Part shown: piece by piece, positions 33,575 through 42,426 of the stretch | Position numbering within the stretch: the first letter of the stretch is position 1 | Layout: each line of letters starts with the position of its first letter | The notes under the pieces: generated by a model | Told to the model about the DNA's origin: nothing | The model's input: the letters and a program-made list of their open reading frames with translations, nothing else | Database searches by the model: none | Program-made: the position numbers and the translations under genes | Assembly (NCBI GenBank): GCA_945873205.1 | Contig: CAMCCC010000012.1 | Span: forward strand, 1 to 55,754 | Origin: an uncultured bacterium | Lineage (GTDB): Bacteria; Bacillota; Clostridia; Oscillospirales; Oscillospiraceae | DNA: 55,754 nucleotides | Reading direction: 5' to 3'

Positions 33575-33926
33575 CGATCCCGCTCCCCTCGATCTTTACC
33601 ACCAGCCGGTGGGGCATGCAGATAATAGGCACCCCGCCCCGGTCAATGGCCCCCTGGGCCACGCAGATGCCGTCCGGGCAGTCCGCTTCTGTGACGGAGA
33701 TGCGCCCCGGTTCCACATGGACGGTGTTATAGCCGTATTTGGTGTCAATTTCAATGTCATAGCTCTCTGTGACCCGGGACAGGTCGATCCGCTGATACTC
33801 CTGCCCGTCCACGGTGATGACGGCAATGGTACCCCCGCCCAGATGGGACAGGGCAAAAAAGCCCAGCAGGCCCAGCAGCACCACCGAGAGCAAAACCGCA
33901 ATCCAGATTTTCGTTTTCTTATCCAT
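33567..33926 (-). CDS. NusG domain II-containing protein
   Basis: A 119-residue protein with one N-terminal helix (KIWIAVLLSVVLLGLLGFFAL) and an outward NusG_II domain (PF07009). The domain carries GRISVTEADCPDGICVAQG and IICMPHRLVV; the DCPD-IC pair and the second C are conserved in the family. ATG 33926 is chosen; the TTG at 33962 is part of the -35 element. The promoter places transcription start at or next to this ATG, so the mRNA is probably leaderless. Usually found beside Gx transporters. Confidence 0.85.
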   Translation of the reverse strand: MDKKTKIWIAVLLSVVLLGLLGFFALSHLGGGTIAVITVDGQEYQRIDLSRVTESYDIEIDTKYGYNTVHVEPGRISVTEADCPDGICVAQGAIDRGGVPIICMPHRLVVKIEGSGIDG

Positions 33927-33933
33927 GTGCAAC

Positions 33934-33985
33934 AGTTTAGAATAATATCCCCCAGTTGTCAATAAGGCTTCTTGTGTGTTATAAT
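33934..33985. promoter_or_regulatory. Divergent promoters with overlapping -35 elements
   Basis: Minus strand: TTGACA (33962-33957), 17 nt, TAAACT (33939-33934), 7 nt, then ATG 33926. Plus strand: TTGTCA (33956-33961), 18 nt, TATAAT (33980-33985), serving the FHA-FtsW gene at 34027. The two -35 hexamers share five bases, so RNA polymerase can occupy only one direction at a time. Confidence 0.7.
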
Positions 33986-34026
33986 ATCGTTTACATTATC
34001 GATAACGCAGGGAAAGGAGGCAGGAT

Positions 34027-35820
34027 ATGGAAGCTTTGACCAGCTATGCCCTTGCCACGTCCAGATTCCTGCTGATCCTGCTCTCCCTGCTGATTCTCGT
34101 CCGCTGCCTGCGCTCCCTGCTCAGCGAGAAGTATGAGTCGGAAATCTGGGGTCATCTCAGCTGCCAGGGGGAGAGCTACCCCCTCACCCACTGGGAAAAT
34201 CTGATTGGCCGCAGCCTCAGCGCCGATGTGCGCCTGTGCTATCCCAGCATCAGCCGCTCCCACGCAGTGCTCTATCGCAATGACAAGGGCATATGGAAGA
34301 TCTGTGACATTTTTTCCAAAAGCGGGGTCTGGGTCAACGGCGTGAAGGTGGGCAGCGGCGGCGGTCAGGTGCGCAACGGGGATGTGATCAACCTGGGCGG
34401 CCTGGTGCTGCGCTTCCACGACATCACCGCCGCCGACCGGCAGGAGAATGAGGCCGTCCGCACCAGCGCCGGCAGTAAGGTCTCCCCCACGGTGACGCTG
34501 CTGGAGCTGACCGGCTTTCAGCTGATGCTGATGTTCCAGCATTCCCTCTCCGCCGGGGAGGACTATGCCCGTGCCATCCTGCTGGCCTTTGTGGCTCTGA
34601 TCGCCCTGCAATGGTGCTGCTACAGCGCCCTGCGCCTGATGGACCGCAGCGGCTTTGAGGTTGAGACTCTGGCCTTCTACCTCACCAGCCTGGGCATGTC
34701 GGTGGCCGCCTCCTCCACGCCGGAGGATATGTATAAGCAGATTCTGCTGACCCTGGTGGCCGTGGCGCTGTTTCTGCTCAGCGGCTGGTGGCTGCGGAGC
34801 CTGCGGCGCACCATGGCGCTGCGCCTGCCGGTGGCGGCGCTGGCTCTCGCCCTGCTGGCGGTGAACGTGGTTTTCAGCGACGCGGTGCTGGGCGCCAGAA
34901 ACTGGCTGGATTTCGCCGGCTACTCTTTCCAGCCCTCAGAGCTGGTGAAGGCCGCCTATATCTATGCGGGCGCCTCCACCCTGGACCGGCTGTTTCAGCG
35001 GCGCAACCTCTATGGCTTCATCGGCTTTTCCGCCGTGTGTGTCATGGCCCTGGCCCTGATCGGGGACTTCGGCACCGCGCTGGTTTTCTTCGTCACCTTC
35101 CTGGTGATCTCCTATATGCGCTCCGGCTCCTTCGCTACGGTGTTTCTGGCAGTGTCCGGGGCGGGGCTGGCAGGCTTTCTGGCTGTGACCGTGAAACCCT
35201 ATATCGCCCAGCGCTTCGCCACCTGGGGCCACGCCTGGGAGGATGTGTACGGCGCCGGCTTCCAGCAGACCCGAGCCATGTCCGCCGCCGCCTCCGGGGG
35301 CCTCACCGGCAAGGGGGCAGGCTTCGGCTGGCTGGATGACATCTTCGCGGCCAATACCGACATGGTCTTTGCCGTGGTCTGTGAGGAGCTGGGCCTGATT
35401 ATCGGCCTGTGCATGGTCTCCGCCATGCTGGTGATGGCCTTTTTCGCCGTGCGCAGCGCCCGGCACGGCCGTTCGGCCTATTATCCCATCGCCGCCTGCG
35501 CCGCCATGGCCCTGCTGCTGACCCAGATGGCTCTGAACGTGTTCGGCTCTCTGGATCTGCTGCCCTTCACCGGGGTCACCTTTCCCTTCGTCTCCAAGGG
35601 CGGCACCTCCCTCATTTCCTGTTGGCTGCTGATGGCCTTTGTCAAGAGCGCGGACAACCGCCGGGGCTCCAGCTTCGCCGTCAGCACTGCCCGGCGCACA
35701 GGCCGCCGGGAGGAAGAGGAGGAAGAACCCCAGGACGAGACGCCGGAGCAGGAGATCGACATTGCCCAGGGCAACCCCTATATTTCCCGGCAGGAGGACT
35801 GGTATGAGGAAGATTACTAA
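34027..35820 (+). CDS. FtsW/RodA-family SEDS protein with N-terminal FHA domain
   Basis: A 597-residue fusion. One membrane helix (about 10-30), then a cytoplasmic FHA domain (about 55-130) with GRSLSADVRL, SISRSHAVLY, VWVNGVKV and NGDVINLG. A SEDS peptidoglycan polymerase region of about 10 helices follows, with GARNWLDFAGYSFQPSELVKAAYI, GDFGTALVFF and PFVSKGGTSL. The tail is acidic. GGAGG is placed before the ATG. FHA domains bind phosphothreonine, so activity may depend on a Ser/Thr kinase not in this window. Overlaps the transpeptidase gene by 17 nt. Confidence 0.9.
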   Translation: MEALTSYALATSRFLLILLSLLILVRCLRSLLSEKYESEIWGHLSCQGESYPLTHWENLIGRSLSADVRLCYPSISRSHAVLYRNDKGIWKICDIFSKSGVWVNGVKVGSGGGQVRNGDVINLGGLVLRFHDITAADRQENEAVRTSAGSKVSPTVTLLELTGFQLMLMFQHSLSAGEDYARAILLAFVALIALQWCCYSALRLMDRSGFEVETLAFYLTSLGMSVAASSTPEDMYKQILLTLVAVALFLLSGWWLRSLRRTMALRLPVAALALALLAVNVVFSDAVLGARNWLDFAGYSFQPSELVKAAYIYAGASTLDRLFQRRNLYGFIGFSAVCVMALALIGDFGTALVFFVTFLVISYMRSGSFATVFLAVSGAGLAGFLAVTVKPYIAQRFATWGHAWEDVYGAGFQQTRAMSAAASGGLTGKGAGFGWLDDIFAANTDMVFAVVCEELGLIIGLCMVSAMLVMAFFAVRSARHGRSAYYPIAACAAMALLLTQMALNVFGSLDLLPFTGVTFPFVSKGGTSLISCWLLMAFVKSADNRRGSSFAVSTARRTGRREEEEEEPQDETPEQEIDIAQGNPYISRQEDWYEEDY

Positions 35821-37138
35821 CCGGGCATTCTCCCTGCTGCTGATCGCGGCGCTGGTCATCTGCGGCATGGGCGTGTACCTGATGAACTATATCGACAAGG
35901 GCGAGGACTGGGCCAAGTACTTTTCCCGGGTAAACTCCGGCTCCAGCGGCGTGCTGATGGATCGGAACGGCCAGGTTCTGGCCGCCTTCGGCAAGGGTGT
36001 GGAGAACTTCTCCCAAGATGACGAAGCCCGGGTGGCCAATTACCATGTGACCGGGGACTACTGGGGCCGCACCGGCGCCGGCATCCTCTCCCGGTATTGG
36101 AGCGGGATGCAGGACTTCTCCCTCCTTACCGGCATGACCAAATCGGAAAACAGCGTCCTGCCCCTGAGCATTGACACCCGGCTCAACAAAGTGATTTACA
36201 AGGCCCTCCTGGCCCAGGACCCGGAGGCCAGGGGCATGATGATGCTCTGCAACTACAAGACCGGGGAGATGCTGGGCCTGGTCTCGGTGCCCAGCCTTGA
36301 CCCTATGGCTGAGAACGCAGCCCCCCCGGAGGGGGCCTACATCAACCGCTGTCTCTCCGCCAGCTTCATCCCCGGCTCCATCTTCAAGCTGATCACCGCC
36401 GCCGCGGCCTATGAGCAGATCGGGGACCTCGATGAACGCACGTTCTATTGTGACCATGAATATGACATTGCGGGCGTCACCATCACCTGCACCGGCACCC
36501 ACTATGAGCAGACCTTTGAGCAGGCCCTCTCCAACTCCTGCAACTGCGCCTTCGCCCAGATTGCCGTGATGCTGGGGCAGGACACCATGGTGGACTATGT
36601 GACGCGCTACGGCTTTCTGGACAAGCAGAGCCTCAGCGGTATCAGTACCGTGGCCGGCAGCTACCCCACCGACTTTGTGGGGGACCCGGAGCTGGCCTGG
36701 TCCGGCATCGGCCAGTCCACGGACCTGGTCTGCCCCTACGCCATGCTGCGCTTCCTCTGTGCCGTGGCCAACAGCGGCCAGCTGGTGGAGCCCAGCCTGA
36801 TTCTCACAGAGGATGCGCCCAAATCCAACACCTATATGGAAGCCGCCACCGCCGAGCGGCTCAAGCAGATGATGAACTTCAACGTGGTGGATCATTACAA
36901 CGGGGAGGAGAACTTCCCCGGCCTGCGGCTCTGCGCCAAGACCGGCACCGCCGAGCTGGGCGACGGCAACTCCCACGCCTGGTTCGTGGGCTTTCTGGCG
37001 GACGATAAGCACCCCTACGCCTTTGTCACCCTGATTGAGCGGGGCGGCTACGGTCTCAGTACCGCCGGCCCCATCGCCAACGAGGTGCTGCAATGGGCGG
37101 TGGAAAATATAGAACCTACCCTCAGTGATAAAGGGTAA
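35804..37138 (+). CDS. Penicillin-binding transpeptidase, PbpA-like
   Basis: A 444-residue class B-type transpeptidase with an N-terminal anchor (about 8-28) and a short linker. The transpeptidase domain shows Ser192-I-F-Lys195 (SxxK), Ser245-C-Asn247 (SxN) and Lys379-Thr-Gly. It lacks a large N-terminal dimerisation domain, like actinobacterial PbpA, which also sits beside RodA and FHA genes. AGGAGG is 6 nt before ATG 35804; the frame is open further upstream inside the SEDS gene, but without a site. It crosslinks glycan made by the SEDS partner. Confidence 0.9.
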   Translation: MRKITNRAFSLLLIAALVICGMGVYLMNYIDKGEDWAKYFSRVNSGSSGVLMDRNGQVLAAFGKGVENFSQDDEARVANYHVTGDYWGRTGAGILSRYWSGMQDFSLLTGMTKSENSVLPLSIDTRLNKVIYKALLAQDPEARGMMMLCNYKTGEMLGLVSVPSLDPMAENAAPPEGAYINRCLSASFIPGSIFKLITAAAAYEQIGDLDERTFYCDHEYDIAGVTITCTGTHYEQTFEQALSNSCNCAFAQIAVMLGQDTMVDYVTRYGFLDKQSLSGISTVAGSYPTDFVGDPELAWSGIGQSTDLVCPYAMLRFLCAVANSGQLVEPSLILTEDAPKSNTYMEAATAERLKQMMNFNVVDHYNGEENFPGLRLCAKTGTAELGDGNSHAWFVGFLADDKHPYAFVTLIERGGYGLSTAGPIANEVLQWAVENIEPTLSDKG

Positions 37139-37159
37139 AAAAATAAAGGTAGAAAGCAA

Positions 37160-39025
37160 ATGATAGACGTTTCTGTTCGTTCCCTGGTCAAATCCTTTGA
37201 GCTGGGGAAAAACATACTGGACGGCCTCTCCTTCACCGTCACCGCCGGGGAGCGGGTGGGCATCCTAGGCCACAACGGCTGCGGCAAGACCACCCTGTTT
37301 CGCATCCTGGTGGGGGAACTGCGTCCCGACGAGGGGGACGTGATGATCGCCCCCTCCAAGCGGCTGGGCCTCATCTCCCAGATCCCGGTGTACCCGGAGG
37401 GCTGGACCACCGAGCAGGTGCTGAAGGACGCCCACCGGCACCTGTATCAGATTGCCGAGCGAATGGAGGAGCTGAGTCTTGCGATGGAGCGGGATTCCTC
37501 CAAAGCCCTGCTGGCGGAATACGACCGCTTGCAGGAGGACTTCCGCCGCCTGGGCGGCTATGACATGGACACGGACCGCAGCCGGGTGGCCAACGGCCTG
37601 GACATCTCCCCCGCCATGCTGCATCAGAGCTTTGACAGTCTCTCCGGCGGGGAAAAGACCCGGGTGAACCTGGCCCGCCTGATTCTGGAGGACACGGACA
37701 TCCTCCTGCTGGACGAGCCCACCAACCATCTGGATCTCCACGCCACGGAGTGGCTGGAGGACTATCTGCTGGGCTTCAAGGGCACCGTGCTGGTCATCAG
37801 CCATGACCGGTATTTTCTGGATAAAGTGGTGCAGCGCAGCATTGAGATCGACGAGGGCAAGGCCGAGTTTTACAGCGGCAATTACAGCTTCTATGTGGAG
37901 GAGCGGCAGCGCCGCTTTGAGGAGAAGCTGAAAAAATATGAGAAGGACCAGGCCAAGATCGAGCAGTTGACCCGGGCCGCGGAGCAGATGCACCTCTGGG
38001 CCTTTATGGGCAACGACAAGCTGCACAAGCGGGCCTTCTCCATGGAAAAGCGCATCGAAAAGCTGAGCCAAAGCGAAAAGCCCCAGGAGCAGAAGAAACT
38101 GAATGTAAAATTCAAGCAGCGGGAATTCAACGGGGATGAAGTGCTGGTGATGGAGGATGTCAGCAAGGGCTTTGGGGACCGGCAGCTGTTTTCCGACCTG
38201 GCCCTCACCGTCACCGGCGGGGAGCGCATCGCTCTCATCGGCGACAACGGCACCGGCAAGTCAACCCTGGTGAAGCTGATCATGGGCGAGGAAACGCCGG
38301 ACAGCGGCTATCTCTACAAGGGCCCCGCCGTCCGCAGCGCCTACCTGCCCCAGCAGGTCCGCTTCTCGGTGGAGGAGCGCTCTGCCCTGGACACCATGCT
38401 CTACGACTGCCGCTGCCAGCCCCAGCAGGCCCGGGATCGCCTGGCCGCCTTTGGCTTCCGTGGGGAGGACGTGTTCACCCCGGTGGGGGCCCTCTCCGGC
38501 GGGGAAAAGAGCCGCCTGCGCCTGTGTATGCTCATGGGCAGCGACATTAACTTCCTCATCCTGGACGAGCCCACCAACCACCTGGATATTGCCAGCCGGG
38601 AGTGGATGGAGGATGCCCTCTCCGACTATGAGCAGACCCTGCTCTTCGTCTCCCACGACCGGTATTTTATTGAGAAGTTCGCCACCCGCATCTGGGCCCT
38701 GAGCGACGGGAAAATCACCGACTTCCGCGGCGGCTATGAAGCCTATTGCCAATGGAAAAGCCGCCAGCAGGTCTTTGCCCAGGCGGAAAAGCGGCAGGAA
38801 AAAGAAAAGAAGCCCAAGCCCCAGCGGCCCAAAAACAACGACAAGGCCATCGCCCGGGTGGAGCGGGACATCCAGCGTCTGGAGGAAAAGATCGCCGGCC
38901 TGGATCAATTGGCAGAAGAAAACGGCAGCGACTACCAGAAGCTGATGGAGATCGCCGCCGAAAAAGAGACGCTGGAAACCGAGCTGATGGAACTGTATGA
39001 AAAATGGGAGGAGCTGAACCAATGA
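37160..39025 (+). CDS. ABC-F family ATPase (Uup/YfmR-like)
   Basis: A 621-residue soluble protein with two ABC domains and no membrane segment. First domain: GHNGCGKTT, LSGGEKTRV, LLLDEPTNHLDL. Second: GDNGTGKST, LSGGEKSRL, LILDEPTNHLDI. A charged linker (about 245-300) joins them, and a C-terminal coiled coil (about 535-620, QRLEEKIAGLDQLAEENG) follows. The Uup/YfmR type has such a C-terminal coil and acts on ribosomes. It lies 21 nt after the transpeptidase gene in the same operon. Confidence 0.92.
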   Translation: MIDVSVRSLVKSFELGKNILDGLSFTVTAGERVGILGHNGCGKTTLFRILVGELRPDEGDVMIAPSKRLGLISQIPVYPEGWTTEQVLKDAHRHLYQIAERMEELSLAMERDSSKALLAEYDRLQEDFRRLGGYDMDTDRSRVANGLDISPAMLHQSFDSLSGGEKTRVNLARLILEDTDILLLDEPTNHLDLHATEWLEDYLLGFKGTVLVISHDRYFLDKVVQRSIEIDEGKAEFYSGNYSFYVEERQRRFEEKLKKYEKDQAKIEQLTRAAEQMHLWAFMGNDKLHKRAFSMEKRIEKLSQSEKPQEQKKLNVKFKQREFNGDEVLVMEDVSKGFGDRQLFSDLALTVTGGERIALIGDNGTGKSTLVKLIMGEETPDSGYLYKGPAVRSAYLPQQVRFSVEERSALDTMLYDCRCQPQQARDRLAAFGFRGEDVFTPVGALSGGEKSRLRLCMLMGSDINFLILDEPTNHLDIASREWMEDALSDYEQTLLFVSHDRYFIEKFATRIWALSDGKITDFRGGYEAYCQWKSRQQVFAQAEKRQEKEKKPKPQRPKNNDKAIARVERDIQRLEEKIAGLDQLAEENGSDYQKLMEIAAEKETLETELMELYEKWEELNQ

Positions 39026-39756
39026 GCATTAAACATCTTCCCCCCTGGGGCATTTCTGTGGCGCTGCTGGTGGCCGCGGCAGCCTTCTTCCTGTTTTGTA
39101 TGCGGGGCTACACCTATATTGGCTGCTCCCTGCTGTTCATCGCCGCCCTGGTGCTGATCCACCATTTCGGCAGTGAGGGCTTCCGCCGCTGGACGCTGAT
39201 TCTGGTGTGCCTGGGGCTGATCTACTTCTGCCTGGTGGAGCTGCCCATTGTCAAAAACGCCCGTACCGAAGCGGAGCCGGAGCGGAAGTACCTGATCGTG
39301 CTGGGCGCCGCCGTCCATGGGGACAGCCCCTCCCTGGCTCTCACCCACCGGCTGGAGGGGGCACTGGACTATCTGAACCGGTACCCGGACAGCGTGGCCA
39401 TCGTCAGCGGCGGCAAGGGCAGAGGGGAGAACATGACCGAGGCGGAGTGTATGCGCCGCTGGCTTATCAACCACGAAGTTGACAGCGAGCGTATAATATG
39501 CGAAGATAAGGCCACCTCCACCATGGAGAACCTGCTCTTTTCCTTTGACATCATCCGTTCCCTGGGGGATGCGCCGGACGGCAACGTGGCCCTGCTCTCC
39601 AGCTCCTACCACCTGTACCGGGCCAAATGCATGGCGGAGCAGCTGGGTGTAAAGGCGGCCGGCGTGGCCGGCAACCCGGGCTACCCGGTGTATATGCTCA
39701 ACTGCTTCATCCGGGAGGCCTTCGGCGTGACCCACCTGTGGGTCTTTGGCAATTGA
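39022..39756 (+). CDS. YdcF/SanA-like DUF218 membrane protein
   Basis: A 244-residue protein with three N-terminal helices and a DUF218 domain: YLIVLGAAVHGDSPS, IVSGGKGRGENMTEAECM, ATSTMENLLFS and SSSYHLYRAKCMAEQLG. Relatives take part in envelope or vancomycin-sensitivity phenotypes, with no defined reaction. GGGAGG stands 8 nt before ATG 39022, which overlaps the ABC-F stop (ATGA). Confidence 0.85.
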   Translation: MSIKHLPPWGISVALLVAAAAFFLFCMRGYTYIGCSLLFIAALVLIHHFGSEGFRRWTLILVCLGLIYFCLVELPIVKNARTEAEPERKYLIVLGAAVHGDSPSLALTHRLEGALDYLNRYPDSVAIVSGGKGRGENMTEAECMRRWLINHEVDSERIICEDKATSTMENLLFSFDIIRSLGDAPDGNVALLSSSYHLYRAKCMAEQLGVKAAGVAGNPGYPVYMLNCFIREAFGVTHLWVFGN

Positions 39757-39778
39757 TTTCCGTTTTCAGGAGTGAACT

Positions 39779-41104
39779 ATGAAAGAGATAAAACCCTTTG
39801 AGACCTTGAACCGTTCCCGCCTGCTGATGCTGCTGGCGCTGCTGGGCATGTTTCTGGTGATGCTTTTCTGCAACATCAAGACCAACCTGCTGGCGGATGA
39901 CTTCATGTACTGCTTCAGCTTTGCCGACGGCAGCCGTATTGACAGCCTGGCCGACTGCTTCCCCTCCATCTGGGCCCACCGCTACAGCATGAACGGGCGG
40001 CTGATCTCCCATTTTCTGGTGCAGGTGTTTCTGATGCTGCCCCTGGGCATCTTCAAGGTGCTCAATTCCCTGATTCTGGTGGCGGAGGTATATCTGGTCT
40101 ATCGCATCGCCAACCGGGACAAAGCGCGCAGCAACCTGCTGCTGTGCTGCACCTTCGGCTGCATCTGGATCTTCACCCTGAACTTCGGCCAGGTGATTTT
40201 GTGGCTGGACGGTTCCATCAACTACCTGTGGGCCACCTTCTTCTCCCTGCTGTTTCTCACGGTGTATATGCGCAAGTTCCTGTATGACCGGGATATCAAG
40301 ACCCTGCCTCTGCGCATCCTCTATGTGCTGGCCGCCTTCCTGGTGGGGGCCTATTCGGAGAACTGTTCCTCCACCGTGGTTTTCTGCTCCGCCTGCTTCC
40401 TGCTGCTGGGCCGCTTTGTGAAGAAGCAGAAGATTGCTCCCTACCTTTGGCTGGCGGTGCTTGCCGCCTTTGGCGGCTTCCTGTTCATGATGTCCGCCCC
40501 GGCGGAGATTGCCAACAAGTCCAGCCAGTTCACCTTTTCCAATCTGTTTGATAACTTCATCACCGCCCTGGAGATGTACCGCCGCATCTGGCTCCCCTTC
40601 GTGGTGTATACCGTCCTGGCGGTCATTGCTTATCAGCGCCATCTGGACCGGGACACCCAGATTCTGGCGGCCATGCTGATGCTGGGCTCCCTGGCCTCGG
40701 TGTTTGTGCTGACCTTTGCCAGCTTCTTCCCGGAGCGCAGCGCCTATATCGGCACGCTGCTGATCATTGCGGCGGCCGCGGTTCTGTTTGCCGCCCTGTT
40801 TGAAAGCGAGTGGAAGCCTCTGCTGGTATCCCTGGGCCTCATTTGCCTGATGACCGCCTTCTACAAGGGAGCCGTGGGGGTGCAGGACATCATCAAGACC
40901 AACTATTACCTCACTGAGAACGAGAAGCAGATCGTGGCCTGCCGGGAGGAGGGCATCATGGATGTTTCCGTCTACCGGGTCTACTCCAAGACTGGCTACT
41001 GCGCCATTGAGGGGCTGGGCTACCTGAACACCGAGGAGGCCGACACCTGGCCCAACAAGTACATGGCCGCCTACTTCGGCGTGGATTCCATCATCGGCGA
41101 GTAG
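39779..41104 (+). CDS. DUF6056-like multi-spanning membrane protein
   Basis: A 441-residue protein with about 10-11 hydrophobic helices. The first loop has ADDFMYCFSFADG, with paired acidic residues after TM1 and HRYSMNGRLISHF next. This is the layout of GT-C-fold glycosyltransferase-like proteins grouped as DUF6056. A C-terminal extracytoplasmic segment of about 70 residues has no recognised motif. GGAGTGAACT precedes the ATG. Probably a lipid-linked-sugar glycosyltransferase; evidence is structural only. Last gene of the FHA-FtsW operon. Confidence 0.7.
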   Translation: MKEIKPFETLNRSRLLMLLALLGMFLVMLFCNIKTNLLADDFMYCFSFADGSRIDSLADCFPSIWAHRYSMNGRLISHFLVQVFLMLPLGIFKVLNSLILVAEVYLVYRIANRDKARSNLLLCCTFGCIWIFTLNFGQVILWLDGSINYLWATFFSLLFLTVYMRKFLYDRDIKTLPLRILYVLAAFLVGAYSENCSSTVVFCSACFLLLGRFVKKQKIAPYLWLAVLAAFGGFLFMMSAPAEIANKSSQFTFSNLFDNFITALEMYRRIWLPFVVYTVLAVIAYQRHLDRDTQILAAMLMLGSLASVFVLTFASFFPERSAYIGTLLIIAAAAVLFAALFESEWKPLLVSLGLICLMTAFYKGAVGVQDIIKTNYYLTENEKQIVACREEGIMDVSVYRVYSKTGYCAIEGLGYLNTEEADTWPNKYMAAYFGVDSIIGE

Positions 41105-41121
41105 GGCCATACAAATCGCAT

Positions 41122-41168
41122 AAAAAAGATCGGGCGTTTTGAATGTTTCAAAACGCCCGATCTTTTTT
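41122..41168. terminator. Bidirectional terminator between convergent genes
   Basis: A long stem of about 20 bp (gatcgggcgttttgaa with ttcaaaacgcccgatc, 2-nt-rich loop) flanked by A6 and T6 runs, serving genes ending at 41104 (+) and 41176 (-). Confidence 0.9.
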
Positions 41169-41175
41169 AATATAC

Positions 41176-42408
41176 TCAGTATACATCATTGGTGTCCATC
41201 AGCAGGACATCCACCTCAAAGGTCTCGCCCTGGCGCCAGATGGTGAAGCGCAGGCTGTCTCCCACGCTCCTGGTGTCCCGGATGGCGGCCACTTCCTCCG
41301 TACTGCTGACGCTCTGACCGTCGATGGCGATAAGGATATCCCCTTCCCGGATGCCCTGGGCGGCAGCGTCGGAATTCTCGGCCACAGCGGAGATATACAG
41401 GCCCTCCGGCAGCTCATAGTTCTCCACAGCCTCCTGGGGGATGGCCCCCACGGTGATGCCGATGGAGGGGCGGCCCCGCACCTCGCCGTTTTCCGCCAGC
41501 TGATCCACCACGGCCTTCACCGTGCTGCTGGGGATGGCAAAGCCGATGCCCTCAATGCTGGAGAAGTAGGACATCATCTTCATATTGGTGATGCCCACCA
41601 CCTGGCCGTACATATTGAACAGCGCGCCGCCGGAATTGCCCTGGTTGATGGCGGCATTGGTCTGCAACAGGCTCATGGTGTGGCCGTTATAGTTCATGCC
41701 CCGGTCAATGGCGGAGATGATGCCGTTGGTCAGGGTAGAGCGGAACTCCTCGCTGAGGGGGTTGCCGATGGCGGCCACCGGGTCGCCCACGGAAAGGCTG
41801 CTGATGTCAGCGAAACTGGCGGCAGGCAGACCGGTGCAGTCGATTTTCAGCAGGGCCAGGTCGCTGACCGTGTCCGCCCCTACCAGCAGCGCTTCATAGC
41901 TCTCGTTGTTATAGAGCGTGACCTCAGCGCTGGCGCAGCCCTCGATCACATGGGCATTGGTGATAATCAGGCCGTTTTCGCCGGCAATGACGCCGGTGCC
42001 CCAGTAATAGCCGTTCTGATCCTCCGGGTAGGCGGTGATACCCACGATGGAATCGGCGCAGGCGGCGTAGAGCTCCTGCAGGCTCAGCTCCTGCTCTCCG
42101 GGCTGTGCCAGGGACAGGATAAAGGGCTGCTCCAGCACCGTTCTTTCGATGCTGGTTTCCAGCGTATCGCTCTGGCTGCTCTGGTAAAAATCCTCCAGAT
42201 AATCGTTCCAGTCCTTCGGCATGGCGCCGGGCGCCGTGCTCCCCGTGCCGGCAAAAGCCAGGGACGTGCCCACAATCAGCACCAGCACCAGCACCGGCAG
42301 ACCGATCCACAGCCAGGCACTTTTAAAACTCCGCTTTTTCTTCTTTTCTGTTTTGGGTCTTTCCAGCGGCGCGTACCAGCTTCCGCCATTCCTATCCAAA
42401 TTGCTCAT
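41176..42408 (-). CDS. HtrA/DegP-like membrane serine protease
   Basis: A 410-residue protein. Cytoplasmic basic start, one helix (about 31-53), then a trypsin-like domain with His153 (TNAHV), Asp183 (SDLALL) and Ser259 (GNSGG). A PDZ domain follows (about 320-405: GRPSIGITVG, AAAQGIREGDILIAIDGQSV). It degrades or folds misfolded envelope proteins. GAGGGG precedes the ATG. It follows the sensor kinase by 18 nt, so it is expressed with the two-component system, as in the WalRK-htrA type of arrangement. Confidence 0.93.
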   Translation of the reverse strand: MSNLDRNGGSWYAPLERPKTEKKKKRSFKSAWLWIGLPVLVLVLIVGTSLAFAGTGSTAPGAMPKDWNDYLEDFYQSSQSDTLETSIERTVLEQPFILSLAQPGEQELSLQELYAACADSIVGITAYPEDQNGYYWGTGVIAGENGLIITNAHVIEGCASAEVTLYNNESYEALLVGADTVSDLALLKIDCTGLPAASFADISSLSVGDPVAAIGNPLSEEFRSTLTNGIISAIDRGMNYNGHTMSLLQTNAAINQGNSGGALFNMYGQVVGITNMKMMSYFSSIEGIGFAIPSSTVKAVVDQLAENGEVRGRPSIGITVGAIPQEAVENYELPEGLYISAVAENSDAAAQGIREGDILIAIDGQSVSSTEEVAAIRDTRSVGDSLRFTIWRQGETFEVDVLLMDTNDVY

Positions 42409-42426
42409 TGATTCCCCTCAAATCCT

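Noticed and set aside
35681..37159. 492-codon minus-strand frame opposite the transpeptidase
   Set aside because: The plus-strand gene carries SxxK, SxN and KTG in order; the antisense frame is His/Gly/Val-rich shadow.
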